Positions 22,261-33,734 of a stretch of 64,000 bases of DNA are shown one piece after another; position 1 is the first letter of the stretch, and each line of letters opens with the position of its first letter. The stretch is taken from NCBI GenBank assembly GCA_037974965.1, contig JBBPFI010000002.1, positions 1,922,001 to 1,986,000 on the forward strand, in the 5' to 3' direction. A model generated the notes under the pieces. It ran no database searches. It was not told the DNA's origin and worked only from the letters and a program-made list of their open reading frames with translations. The stretch comes from Dacryopinax spathularia (Eukaryota; Basidiomycota; Dacrymycetes; Dacrymycetales; Dacrymycetaceae). A program made the translations under genes and the position numbers.

Positions 22261-22312
22261 TGTACATCGCGCCCTCACCCTACTGTACATCGTGCCCTCG
22301 CCCTACTGTACA
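22261..22312 (+). repeat. 23-bp tandem repeat
   Basis: Two 23-bp units starting TGTACATCG (22261-22283 and 22284-22306, two mismatches) followed by a partial third unit. Located just beyond the 3' end of the unknown gene at 22367. Confidence 0.8.
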
Positions 22313-22366
22313 CCCGGCACTCAAACCCCCCCCATGAATGGAATGCCCCAGGCTCAGAGGCGACCG

Positions 22367-23320
22367 CTAGATACTCAGCTCATCAAGCAGCTGCTCAGCC
22401 GTACACCCACTCCTATAAACCCTATACGCCCTCAACGCCTCCCACTGCTCCAAAAGCACCTTACAAGCCCGCGTCGTACTCTCCCTCTCCCTCTCATCCG
22501 CACCCGTCGTCGTCGTCGTCGTCGTCGGCCTACGCCAGTCGAGCTGCACGAGACCCATGCCCTGGCCGATCCAGAGTGCGATATGATCCTGGAGGGCGTC
22601 GAGTTGCTGGGAGGTGCAGTGTTGCCAGAAGGCGGCGCTCGGGTGGGCTGTTGTGCTTGAGCGGCGGGGTTTGAGGGTGGGGTGGAAGGTGGTGTGGGTG
22701 TTGAGCGGGGTTAGGGGATCGAGCGAGGAAGTGGAGCTGGGGGAGGAGGCGGAGGTGGAGGAGGGTGAGGGGGAGTCGGAGCGTTGTCTTCTGGGAGTAC
22801 CGATCGGGTCTGGGTAGACGCGAACCCGGTCACGGACCGGCGACTTCGTCGAGCGAGACGACTTCGACGACGAGCGGGTGGACGACATCCAGCCGTTCGA
22901 AGAGACAGGGAAAGGCTTGACCGCCGTTTCTTGGGGTGAACCCTCCCATGCCGCTCTCGCACCAGGCGAACGCAGCACTTCCTCAAGCTCCGCATCAAGC
23001 TCAGCTTCGATCTCTTCCTGCAAGGACATCGTAGAAGATTGGGAGATGTGTTCTACAAGTTGTTGTTAGTGGCGCGTAGAGGTAGTAGAGGCGAGGAAGG
23101 ACGCACCAAGTTCCCGATCGAGCTCGTCCATATCTAGTTCATGTACGGGCGGGTTGAAGCTCGCAATCCGGACAGGAGTGGACCGCCGCATGCGCTGGGG
23201 AGCTGCAGGCTATATAACATGATCAGCAAGAGTGGTCAATGGCATAGTAGGGGGAAAGCGTACCGAAGGAGGGGTGAGCATACCAGAAGGCGAAAGTTCG
23301 TAAGTCCTCCTCATAGACAT
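22367..23320 (-). CDS. uncharacterised acidic, Ser/Pro-rich protein
   Basis: Three exons, ~280 residues. Start ATG at 23320 (MSMRRTYELSPSGMLTPP); introns GTACGCTTTC...TATATAG and GTGCGTCC...CTTGTAG bring in ELDMDELDRELEHISQSS and then EEIEAELDAELEEVLRS, a strongly acidic and probably coiled-coil segment. The middle is Ser/Thr/Pro-rich with SP and TP sites. The C-terminal third is more ordered: HPSAAFWQHCTSQQLDALQD, IALWIGQGMGLVQLDWRR, then a run of seven threonines encoded by an ACG repeat, then TRACKVLLEQWEALRAYRVYR. I do not recognise the family. SP/TP sites next to a coiled coil would fit a cell-cycle or cytoskeletal scaffold, but that is only a guess. Confidence 0.7.
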
Positions 23321-24526
23321 CTTTCAAGTTCAAAGATTTCAAGATCGAGTTGTGGTTTGTGGAAGATGATCAAGCGCTTGGAGAAGCTTTCACGATGCCA
23401 GATAGCAGATATTCACAAGTCAAGAGTAGCAGGCTTCGCAACAACAAGTGAAAGGCCAAAAGACCAGCAACGCTCAGTGCCCTTCTCAACCCTCAGCGCA
23501 AGCGCGCTTATATGCTCTTCTTGGTTGGAGCAGAGACATCGTGCGGCTCAGGGAGGGGATTGTCATGTCTTGCAAGCGGTCGTCCGAGATGTATGCGGCT
23601 TGGGTTTGCCTAGACAATGGAGTGGTTGTGGCGGGGTTGTTTGGTTGTCGCCGCGACCTGGTGCGGAGACAGCGGTGGTGGTTCCGGAACAGCAGGCGGC
23701 GGGTCGGGGCGAGGTTGTCATCCGAGACCCATTGTCAGTAAACGCGAGTCTACGGTAGCATGTATGCAGATAGAGGACGTAGATTAGATATCCGCAACAA
23801 TGGGTTCAGGTGCATTATTGAGAGTGTGCAAACGAGAGGCAGATACTGACACTGATGTCGCTTGAGACTGAGGTGGTTCGGAGAGAACGCGGTTGTGCGG
23901 TAGTTCGCGTTGAGCGCTTGTTCTGCTTCCGAGTCTTCCTCATCATTCCCTTCACTTCGGTTGATTCAACCAAAATCCTACAACCGTTACTCTCAAGCTG
24001 CTGCTGTCCATATCACAACAGTAACTCTTGCTTTGAAGGAGCCTCTGTAATGCAACGGCGTTCATAGTGGTGGCACCAACTTAGGCCCTGTCCAAGCTGC
24101 CGGCAAAGACCGGCACAAATGTCTCACCCACCCACCACGTCGATCAAAGCTGTGCACACTCTCGTTCACTTTATGTGGCCACCCCGACTCGCGCATTGCC
24201 TCTTTCTGTGATCGTTCCTGCCGCTTTCTGGAATTGAATACTTTGCTAGGGGTGCATTGAATATATAACCAGCGAGGGGATGGCTGATCGGGGCCTTTAC
24301 GAGAGGCGTTCAGCGCTGGATTGGACTCGTACGATTGCTCTGTGCTGCGCATGGAGGATCTAAAGTTGGGATGGTCGCTATAAAGCTGGTTGTGGTCGAT
24401 GCTGCTCTGACGGTACCGACGACTGCCGCGAACATACCACCCTTCGTTGACTGCAGGCTCCTCTTCCTTGCTTACTTTGGGTTATCTCTTGCCGCTACCT
24501 GACAACTTGACACGCGTACTCGGAGA
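23321..24526. other. divergent promoter region
   Basis: About 1.2 kb between the unknown acidic protein (minus) and tyrosinase (plus). On the minus strand a frame at ~23480-23720 reads SDDNLAPTRRLLFRNHHR and later AYISDDRLQDMTIPSLSR, with protein-like composition but no ATG at its head, so a small gene or a missed 5' exon is possible. A TATAAG on the minus strand near 23505 could serve the 23320 gene. Confidence 0.4.
24379..24384 (+). promoter_or_regulatory. TATA box of tyrosinase
   Basis: TATAAA, 143 bp upstream of the start at 24527. Confidence 0.45.
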
Positions 24527-26106
24527 ATGCGAGTATGGCGGCCTATCGCCATCCTGTGCGCCACCCTTCTCACGACAACTCACGCAAGCCCAACAGCATG
24601 GACCAAACGCGACGCCTCCACGGAGATCAGCGGCCCAGTCCTCGCGATAGACGACGACCAACTCGCCGTCTTCGCGACGCGCAACCAGATGGCTGGTTGG
24701 CCAGTAGCGCTTGCTGCGATCATCCGCGGAGGACCTGCGAACGCATTTTTGGCGTGGACGTTCCCCGAGCTCGGGCCGGGCGTGCTCTGTACGGTGAATG
24801 GGACTATCGATCAACCTTGCGACGGTCCAGTGGTGGACATCGTCTTCCCCTCCGCGGGGACATACACCGTGAACCTCACCGTCGCCGATCCCTCCACCAA
24901 CAAGCAATTCACGACCCAGACCTTCTCAGTCAACATCACGACAAGAAGCACCGTACCGAAGGGCACAAGACGCGAAGTTCGGGACTTGACGACAGATCAG
25001 TGGAACGCCTTCGTTCAGGCTGCGCATGTGCTCAAGACGTTTGGGGTGTGGGATCATCTAGGGCGGCTTCACTCCTCGGCGATGCAGGATATGAGCCACG
25101 CGAGGACAGCCGCGCATGGTGAGCTCCCTCCTCTTCCCGCTGGTGTTGACGATGATGCTGAGACCTTGCAGGCGGACCCGCATTCCTCCCATGGCATAGA
25201 GCCTTCATCCGCGTCGCCGAGCTCAACCTCCAAACCGCCGCGAACGACATGAGCCTCACCCTCCCCTACTGGGACTGGACGTTCGACCAGCCCCATTTCT
25301 CCCAGTCGCCCATCCTAACCGACCAATACTTTGGCGGGAACGGCACGCCTTCCGCGGGTATGGCCCTCACCTCTGGTCATTTCTGCGACTCGGCCATCTC
25401 CACCTGTTCGGCCTTCAATAACTGGCCCGTGCCGGTCGAGTTTGGCGGCCCTACCTTACGGCGCGCGTTCGCCGCTGACTCGGGGGCGACCATCTCGACC
25501 CAAGCGCAGATGGACGCCCTCCGGACAGAAGAATGGTACGATCAGCCCCCCTTCGACTCGAACAACACCTCCGGTTTCCGCGCAGGCATGGAAGGCTGGA
25601 TCTTAGATGTGTACGGGGAGATGCATAATGGCGTGCATCGCTGGCTAGGCGGGCAGTTCTCGATGATCCCGACTTCGTTCTTTGACCCGGTGTTCGTGGC
25701 GCATCATTCGAATATCGACCGACATTGGTATGAGTGGCAGGCTGCGAAAAACTGCTCGGATTGGAGGGGGGGATGCTATGCTCCGGCGGATAATGATACT
25801 CTCCTTACCGAGTCTATCCCGGGAGTGGTGGAGGTCAACGGGACCTGGAGGCTGGTGGGTCATCAGTGGTCGGATCGGATGTGGCCGTGGGGGATCGCTC
25901 CGAAAGATGTGGCGACTGCCAGCATCTACACGTCTTGGTACGAGTACGCCGCCCGTGGGACCCAGAGTGTGGATGCGCCCTTGCCTATTGTTGATGGATT
26001 GGGAGCGAGGGAGTTTGTAAGCGGGGCTAGACCGCGGGTGGCGTCATCAGTGTCCTTAATTTTAGTTTCTCTCACGACTGTTGTATCTTTAGTAGCATTC
26101 ATGTAA
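24527..26106 (+). CDS. secreted tyrosinase-like copper protein with N-terminal beta domain and probable GPI tail
   Basis: Two exons (24527-25118 and 25172-26106), ~508 residues. A signal peptide (MRVWRPIAILCATLLTTTHA) is followed by ~110 residues that look like an Ig/PKD-like fold: an AFLAWTFPEL strand, FPSAGTYTVNLTVADPSTN, then FSVNIT. The tyrosinase core follows: TTDQWNAFVQAAHVL, GRLHSSAMQDMSHA, then CuA AHGGPAFLPWHRAFI, LPYWDWTFD, and CuB MHNGVHRWLGG, FFDPVFVAHHSNIDRHWYEW. The histidines of both copper sites appear present. The C terminus ends in a hydrophobic run, SVSLILVSLTTVVSLVAFM, with nothing after it, as in GPI signals. Likely oxidises phenols at the cell surface; whether it hydroxylates monophenols cannot be told. 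Confidence 0.9.
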
Positions 26107-26416
26107 TCTGTTGTCCACTGCTGTGGTATCCATTCCCGAAGGGAGGCCTTTGGGTAAGCACGATCGTGGTCGGGAGCCCGCCATCATGGACAAGCAGAAG
26201 ACTAGTGACCTGATGAGACATAGTACTTGTGTTGATGAGCAACAATTCCGAGCTGAAGAAGGTAACAACATTCTCGTGATTTCTTTCATATAAATAGCGG
26301 CCTCGATCCTACCCGGTATTAGCCTAATACATATCGTACGGGTATCACAGTCCATAAAGGCGAATGCGGTCCAACTTGTCCCAAAGGAAATCCAGTCCAA
26401 CCGTGTGGCGTGCGAA
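26107..26416. other. gap between convergent genes
   Basis: 3' flanks of tyrosinase and the first F-box gene. No coding signal. Confidence 0.6.
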
Positions 26417-28076
26417 TCAGGGTCGGTATGCTCGCTGGATCGCACTAGCGATATCTCGTGTCGACAGAGGGTATCCGCGCTCGACATGCCCCGTGGAAAC
26501 CGAGCCTTTCCGACTGGCCGGAATTGACGGTCGTGGACTGCACGTGAAAGACTGTATCCGCGGGAACAGCTGATGGAGAACAAGGGCGATGCCATCGATG
26601 AATGCTGCTGATGGTAGGGTCGGGGGAAGATCGTGCAGGCTGAGCTCTTCGACTTGTGACGGAGATTTCGGCATCCGCAGGAGGGACGTGGCCCGATCTT
26701 TCGATAAGGCCGGAAGTACTGCCAGGCGGACGGCACGCAGGTTCGAGGCCTCCCATGCCAGGGCAGCAAGTCCGCCGATCGTGACGCATTCGTAGTTACT
26801 GGCACTTTGTGTTCGGCCGAGTTCGAGAGCGACTAGTCGAGGCCATGACTTCAACATCACGTGGAGATCATCGTCCGTAGCGATGACATGTGATGGAAGA
26901 GAGATATCGAAGCGCTCCAAGGCGTGGCAGTTGAGGAGCCCGCGGAAGGAGGCGAATGTCCAGGCCCGTTCAACTCCGTCTGCTGTCCAGGGATGCAAGC
27001 TGAACGCGGTCAAACCACGGAACTTGGCCCCTAGGAGTTCGCAGAATTTCTGAGCGGTTTGCGGACAGAAGGCGATGTCTTGTATATGCAGCCTTAAAGA
27101 CTGCAGGCCACGTGCCTGTAGGCTGTGCATGAACCAAGAGAGCTCGGTGGACGACTCGCAATCGATGGTAAGATGACGAAGGCTTGGGAAAGATAGCGGA
27201 GCATTTGGCAGATCGTATTCCTTCCCGTTCGGTAAACATACGTTCAATCGCTCCAGCATCGGCATCTTTGAGAACTGGTAGATAAGGGCATCGGTCATTA
27301 CCAGGTTGGTCAGATCGAGACTGCGTAATCGAGGAAACTGGCGACAGAGATACAGAAGCCCATGTGCTTCCACTTCGCTGATCCTACGCCGGCTTGTGTT
27401 CGCGCATGTAATGCTGAGATTGTCTAGTCTGGGCAGCGCTCGCAGATGGCGGATATAAGCAGGGAGACCACTGCTTTCGTACGCGCCTTTGACAGCTGGA
27501 TCGGTCTTCCGGTCCTCAAAATTGATGGTGAGATCAAAATCGCGAAGGGTAGGCAGAGCCAGGGGTATGGAGCCTGCGACGGTGTTCGGGTCGTCTGCAA
27601 TAACATGCAGAGATTGTAGCTGCGGGAAGCAGGTCTGGAGGGGCAAGGGACCAAGCAGGGATCGTAAATTATTGATTCGATGGGCATCGTCTGCTCCGCC
27701 TTGTCCGATCGTGAGAGAACGGATACGAGCCGTATACATCGTGATGCGCCCAACAGAGTATGTCCTGGGACTCTTGGAAGACTTGCTTGCATGACGGTTC
27801 ATCAAAGCCTTCAGACCGGTCGGTGCGGCGCCTTGAGCCCCCTAGGTGAGAGCTCAGACACGTTCGTCAAAGAATATAACAGGTGCGTACCAGTAGGTCC
27901 GGTAGCACCCCATATAGCGGCCGGAGTGAATCCAGCTCGCCAAACAGCATATCGAGATATATTTGGAATAGGCAGTGGCACGTCATTCCGAGACGGCAAA
28001 TATCGCGCGGGGCGCAGTATGACATGATGTCGCGGATGACATCTTCGACAATCCAGAGTTGATGCATGCGAGGCAT
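26417..28076 (-). CDS. F-box / leucine-rich-repeat protein 1
   Basis: Two exons joined by a ~55-nt intron (GTACGCACC...CACCTAG). Exon 1 starts at ATG 28076 and encodes the F-box: MHQLWIVEDVIRDIMSYC, RLGMTCHCLFQ, SLRPLYGVLPDLL. Exon 2 holds about 460 residues of irregular leucine-rich repeats: FPQLQSLHVIADD, LPTLRDFDLTINF, FPRLRSLDLTNLV, FPSLRHLTIDCES, WPRLVALELGR and others. Such proteins recruit substrates to SCF ubiquitin ligases; basidiomycetes have large, fast-changing sets. The target is unknown. The architecture, opening and intron position match the second F-box gene at 31167-32815, on the same strand. Confidence 0.88.
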
Positions 28077-29707
28077 TGTGGGCAGGGCAATGGATGGTCG
28101 AAAAGTCGCATTTTTGCGAGGGGTAGATATAGGCCGGCATGCAAGTCGGACCGCGTCCCGTCTGCGGAATGATGCGCCCGTCCATTCTTGGATCCGAAAA
28201 GTTGTGGGGAAGACGGGAAGTCATATGATGTTGCACCACGAGGTGGCCAGAGGGGAGCCAAGGAGACGGGGATGACGTTTCAAGAAGGAGGACGGGTTCG
28301 TCATCCCCGCTGGGCAGTTTGCAGTGCTATCTGATCTTATCCGCTAACATGTGCTGGCATGTTTACCATCGTTGCCGTGCGCAGCCGCGGTGTACAGGGT
28401 TCAACGTTGCACCGAGTACTGAAAACTGGTCGTCTGAGCGCATGAAATATGCGGCTAAATCGCGTCACAGCCATCGCGAATGCCAATTTGGGCGAATCGT
28501 TCTCGACATTCTTTGTGCTGCACGCCTCTTCTGAGGCGTATAGGCCGAAGGGGACAGGGTTCAATCGGCCTCAACGGCCTGAAACGCTCGCAGCCGGAAA
28601 GTTGTTCGGTTTTGTCGACTTTGGGTGCCTGTCGGGTTCCTTACGGAGGGCCTGGTTCCTGGAGTCATACCAGAAACTGTTGCATGACTTGGGCGACTGA
28701 GAAGCGCAGCACGAATGCCGTCGAAGCACATCGAGCGATCGTAAGCAATCGCCCAGAGAACACTCGAAGCGAACGCACCTGGTGACTAGGCAGACTAGCT
28801 GGTCGCTTTGCCGCTGGATACCTGACCAGTCATCCGAGGATATGAAATGAAGACACACGCTATTCGACGAGCACCCCAGAGCTGTCGGCATCGAAATATG
28901 CGGGGGAGCCGCTATATGCGCGGTGTCCACGGACGACGGCCGTGCGGGGCAGGATCAAGAATTTCGTCGTGCTTTTCAGGGTAGAGCAGCCCATGTTAAT
29001 GCTGAAGGCGCTCTGTCAGCCATACATTGAGTCTCCATTTCTCCACCATCGTTGTCCGAGGGCTAGGTAATCCAACTCCAAAGACGACTGCGATGCATGC
29101 CGATATGAGCGGCGTTAGCGATGTTGGACCACCTCGAGTTGCGCCACCAGTGGCACCACAAATGCAAAGACGAGTCGTGCCAGTCCCTGACATTTGGACC
29201 GAGCCTCCTCCGCTGAGCCAGAGAGCATGGACAGCAAACGTGGAGCACCGAATAGAAGAGCGCTGATAGCGTCAAAGTCCAGACAAGCGAGGGTTTGAGC
29301 GTCTCCATTATTGGAGATCACGATGAAAGACGACATCGCCTCCATTCGCGAAGAGTACAACCCGCCGGCATGGTACGACAGATGTGGCCAAAGAATGTGT
29401 TCAAAGTCGTCAGTTGATGTCCAGCACAGCGGCCCGGTCAGGAGCTGGTGCAGACGCCTCGGAGGTTGCAGAAGACACGGGCAACGACGCTCGGTGACCA
29501 GAAGAGGAGCCGCACCTGGGAATCAACTCCCTGGCCCAGATGAAGATAATCCGAGCGGAAGCATTAACTCCGACTCGCGTCGGCCGTCGCGTGTTCGCTG
29601 GGCGGTATGCATTTCGCGTTCAGGGCACGCCGACCCTTTCCGCTATTTCCTTCTCACTCTCTGTTCACGCTCCTATAATCTGTTCTGTACTTACTGGCAA
29701 ATCCAAA
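28077..29707. other. large gap with weak reading frames
   Basis: About 1.6 kb between F-box gene 1 (minus) and EB1 (plus). On the minus strand 29115-29360 encodes MEAMSSFIVISNNGDAQ and a hydrophobic run, and the adjacent frames are open too, so a short membrane protein gene with an intron is possible. A second minus frame at 28571-28930 has no familiar features. I call no gene. Confidence 0.35.
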
Positions 29708-30739
29708 ATGGCAGGACACGGAGAATCACGTACCGGTAAGTCTGATATTCCAACATAAATCTCCGAGATAAGAGGCAGAGGCGACATGGCATGCCGCAGA
29801 AGCGTTGGAGGGCCTGGACTCAAACCCTGCATACAAGGACATCGTTGGCTGATTGTTCCACACAGAACTGCTTCAATGGCTGAACGAAGTTCTGCACATC
29901 AACTATACCAAGGTAGAACAATGTGGTACCGGTGCAGCATACTGCCAGATCATGGACTCTATCTACGGTTAGTGCCTTGCTGCTTACAGCCTCTTCCGGT
30001 TGCTGACTGGTCGGTCATCCAGGCGATGTACCTATGTCGAAAGTCAAGATGAATGCGAAGCACGAATACGAATATCTCGCGAACTTCAAGGTCTTGCAGA
30101 ATGTGTTCAAGGCGAAGAAGATCGATAAGGTGCGTGATTGATCCTAATTCCGCCGTAGCGCCGCTAATATCTTTCTCATCAGCCAATCCCCGTTGACAAG
30201 CTAGTCAAATGCAAAATGCAGGACAACCTCGAGTTCCTACAATGGATCCGACGATACTGGGAACAGATGTACGGTGGCCAGCCGTACGATCCTGTTGCTC
30301 GACGGAAGGGACAACCTGCCGAACCCGTCGCACCCGCCGCTTCGCGCCTAACATCCTCGTCGGCAAGTCGACCAACAGCCAGGGCAGGAAGTGCTGCGCG
30401 TGGGGCATCTCCCGAGATAGTGCTGCAGCTCCAGGGGCAGATCAGGGAGCTACAGACGAATATGGAGGGTCTGGAGAAGGAGCGAGATTTCTATTTCGGA
30501 AAGGTAAGTTAAGAACGCTGCATATGTCCAGATTGGCGATGACTGAATCGGCGATGCAGCTCCGCGATATCGAGATCCTCGTGCAACAGCAAGTGGACGT
30601 ACTCGCAGCAGAAGGGAAGGAAGACGAGGTGCTGAAGGACATCCAGAAGATCCTATACTCTACGGAAGAGGGCTTCGAGGTTCCAGAGGCTGTCGAAGGC
30701 GAAGGCGAGCTAGTTGGCGACGAGGAGGAGACTTTCTAG
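29708..30739 (+). CDS. EB1-family microtubule plus-end protein (Bim1/Mal3)
   Basis: Tracks growing microtubule ends. Start ATG at 29708; the first exon encodes only MAGHGESRT before an intron of ~150 nt (GTAAGTCTG...CACACAG), long for this window. The calponin-homology domain follows: [79 protein letters not shown] basic Ser/Pro/Ala linker leads to the EBH coiled coil with the signature [16 protein letters not shown]. The tail ends DEEETF; a C-terminal E-T-F is the element by which yeast Bim1 binds the CAP-Gly domain of Bik1. It lies between the two F-box genes. Confidence 0.96.
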
Positions 30740-31166
30740 AGATAAGGTCTCCTTCAAAGCCTTGTGTTCTATCTCGTATTCCCATCAATATCCGGTGTAT
30801 CCCTCGATGACTACATACCTCAACTAACGTATCAGGGTCCAGACAGAAATAGCACTCTGCATTGCAAATGGATCACATGCCAGCGCGACTTTATATCACG
30901 GAATAATGCTCCACGCCCGTATCGCCCAGTCAATGTTCCCCGCGTATACTGCAAGACCGGGAATGCTACTGCATCTTTGCATGAATATTCGGATGGCCCG
31001 ATGCGCCGTTCCCATGTATCGGCACCAGGACGACAACTTCGTTCCGAAGTAGCTACAGCTCCAATGCAGAGGTACCGCCCGAATTCTACCAGTACTCCAG
31101 GCTAGAATATGGTGCTACAAGCGCGTATTATTCCCCAACAATACAGTATCCCCAGTAACCTCCAGG
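30740..31166. other. gap between convergent genes
   Basis: 3' flanks of EB1 and F-box gene 2. An open plus-strand frame here lacks any protein-like feature. Confidence 0.6.
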
Positions 31167-32815
31167 TCAAGCCGGTAAACGCAAATGCGCCTTAACGCCC
31201 TTCATTGCCTCCATCCGCCGCTCGTCCGCCGAGTCCAGCTCCGGATTATCCTTCACCACTTTCCTTGTCGCGAACCTGAACCGTTTCAGGTTCGGGAATA
31301 GCGCGTGTAAGACTTCGGCCGATCGGGGGACGTCGCAGGGCGGGCAATCGTGTACGTCCAGTCTGAGCACTGTCAGATTCGGTTGTACGTCTTCAATTGC
31401 TGGCACCGATACCGCTGCGGTGTCCGACCGTGGGGGTACGAGCGAGACGGATAGCCCGATATTCTCCAGTTTCCGGCAATGGGTCGAGAGGAAGATGAGA
31501 CCTTCGATGGTGGCGCTTGGAGGCTCGACGATGCTGCCCTCCGGGATAGCAAGTGCGAGATCCTTCAGCCCCGGCCAGGAAAGCGCCATAGCGCGCAGAT
31601 CACCATCGGAAACATCGACCTTGACAGGCGTCTGGATGGTGAACGTCCGCATATCCCTACAGTCCAGGAGAGGAGCGAATGATTCCCATACCCATGGCGT
31701 TGGTGGAGTGAGCGTCGTCATGATATCCGGAAACCCGCTCAACGTGAAGACGCGCAGCCCAGGCCAGGAACGGGCGATCGTCAGGCATAGGGTGCGGTAT
31801 GAACGCGTGTTGCCCGCTGCTGCCGCTCCGGTAATTCGGATGGCGTTTGATTTGATCTGCAGTGCTTGGAGCTGCGGCGCTGATAGAGACTCAAGTAGAC
31901 ATTGCAGGTCCAGGACGCGGGTGTAGGTGATGCTCAGTTGCTCTAGAGCTGGCAAAGAGCAGGGCGTGGTCGCAACGGAAGGCAAAGAGTCGAGCTGGAT
32001 GTTGAGCTTCTCCAACCCGGTCATGTGACCCAGTGGGCCGAGGAAGGTGTGGTCCACTAGCATGACAGGCGCAGAAAGTTTCTTCATCCCGGGAAAATGG
32101 ATTGCGATCTCTTCCAGGAAACGGGCCTCTGCAGCGGCGTTGGTCGTACGACCATACATTTGCAGATTGTCCAGCCGGGGGAAGGCGAGTACGTAAGGCA
32201 GGAAATCGGAGTATCGCGAGCCGGGGTCATCGTCCGTCAGGCCGAGCACGATCAACGTCAAGCTGAAATATTGCAGTGTTGGGAAAGCGAATCGGGTTGC
32301 CTGTAAGGCGAATGCCGGCGTGCAGACGGTGACATGAAGGTTCTCCAAGCCCGGAAAGGTAGCTTCAAGCGAGCTACCGGAAAGCAGTACGACATTGATT
32401 ACCGCGATGAAGTCGTCCGACCGGCTGTTGGCCACTTCGACGATGTCGAGTCGTCGTACGTACGCGCCGTAGAAGGACAGCCGTTGTAGCGGGGTTTCTT
32501 TGGCACCTAGCCAATTAGCCTATGGAGAGGAAAGCATAAGAAGAGTGAGACCTAGGAGAGTAACGTGCAGATTACCTGGACTTTGCCATTCCGCCGTACG
32601 AGACTGCCAAGTTTGGCAAACAGTTGGGTAGGCCGATATCCGCTCGGCTCCGCCAGCAGAGCCGCCAAACCCTTGAAACTGGGCTTATGCCAGACGAGGG
32701 GAATTGCCAAAAGGAACAGGCGCTTGCAAGTGCGTGCTATGCGCGCGTTATCGGCCCGCTCGAGGTACTCGAGGATCTGCAGAATTAGCTCGTCGAGGTA
32801 CCATAGCTGATGCAT
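31167..32815 (-). CDS. F-box / leucine-rich-repeat protein 2
   Basis: Two exons; intron GTAATCTGCACG...GGAAAGCATAAG-type region ending CATAG or the following AG before GCTAATTGG (the exact acceptor should be checked). I choose ATG 32815 (MHQLWYLDELILQILEYLE), which aligns with F-box gene 1. The F-box continues NARIARTCKRLFLLAIPLVW and KGLAALL. The second exon carries the repeats FPGLENLHVTVC, FPTLQYFSLTLI, FPRLDNLQMYG, FPGMKKLSAPVM, WPGLRVFTLSGF, WPGLKDLALAIP, FPNLKRFRFATR and ends VKAHLRLPA. Probably a substrate receptor of an SCF ubiquitin ligase. The repeats are clearly diverged from gene 1, so the duplication is old or the pair diversified fast. Confidence 0.87.
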
Positions 32816-33359
32816 CCCTTTCCTCAGTTCAGGTGAGGTGAATGATGACTTGCAGCAACAAGCCTCGTTACAGGTGTCGAGCAAGGTTCCACAGCCAAGT
32901 CAGTGCACCGTTACATGGAGAAGTTGCGGGCGCAGGACAATGAAACGGCTGGATGCTGGCGAACCGAAGGACGAGGAATGTCGCGCGAAATTGCGCGGTC
33001 GCGAAGGGCACGAGACCGCCTCGTGCTCACGTGGTCTCTCCGCGAGATACAGCCACTGAACCCCTAAATGCGGAACTGCGTTGTGATGGCGACCTGGCAA
33101 TCTTGCTTCTTTCAACTGAGCTATCCATCAAACTGAAAAGAACGCTCTAGCCCTTTCTTCCAATCCGCTCGATTTCATAGGCTTGGAATCCGAAACTCGC
33201 CCGTCTGCACGAAGGGAAGGAAGTCGAACAGCCAGAGTCACCAAAGCTCAAGTGGTGGCTGTGTATTGACGTCATCAAGCTGTCATCCTGGGCCGCGCTG
33301 TGGAGTCCACGTCCAACCAACCACACAACGCTGGTGAACGACCTATGACGGCTCAAACG

Positions 33360-33383
33360 TACACGTACGTCCGTGTACGTGTA
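33360..33383. repeat. ACGT-rich inverted repeat
   Basis: Arms TACACGTAC (33360-33368) and GTACGTGTA (33375-33383) are exact reverse complements around GTCCGT. It lies ~350 bp upstream of the CsbD-like start, so it may be a binding site for a dimeric regulator. Confidence 0.8.
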
Positions 33384-33645
33384 TGCTCATACAACTCCGC
33401 CAAGCCATCTTCACGTGGAGTCGAAAGCGGCAAATTAGCCGGGAGCTCCGGAACCCGTGGCGGATCTCGGCGTTCCCCAAGTTCGAAAGCGCCTTTTGGA
33501 GCGCCCAGGAGCCGCACACATGAAACCGAACCTCCGCAGGCCACGCTTCGCGGGTTCATGACCTGGCATGACGCGATGACGTAGTTGACGAGGTAAAGGG
33601 ATCCGCGCGTGATTCCCCTTGGCCCCTGTTCGTGGTCCTGCACAG

Positions 33646-33652
33646 TATATAA
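33646..33652 (+). promoter_or_regulatory. TATA box of the CsbD-like gene
   Basis: TATATAA, 89 bp upstream of the start at 33735. Confidence 0.6.
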
Positions 33653-33734
33653 CGTCCCTTGCACTCTTACACTTCGCTCTCCAGAACAACCAAGCCCCCT
33701 ACGAATCAAACCAACTACCAAACCAACTACTACA

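Larger units (their letters stand above)
21860..22366. other. gap between convergent genes, with short repeats
   Basis: 3' flanks of H2A.Z and the unknown acidic protein. Holds the two tandem repeats listed separately; nothing else seen. Confidence 0.6.
32816..33734. other. divergent promoter region
   Basis: About 920 bp between F-box gene 2 and the CsbD-like gene. Contains the ACGT-rich palindrome at 33360-33383 and the TATA box at 33646-33652. Open frames are shadows. Confidence 0.55.
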
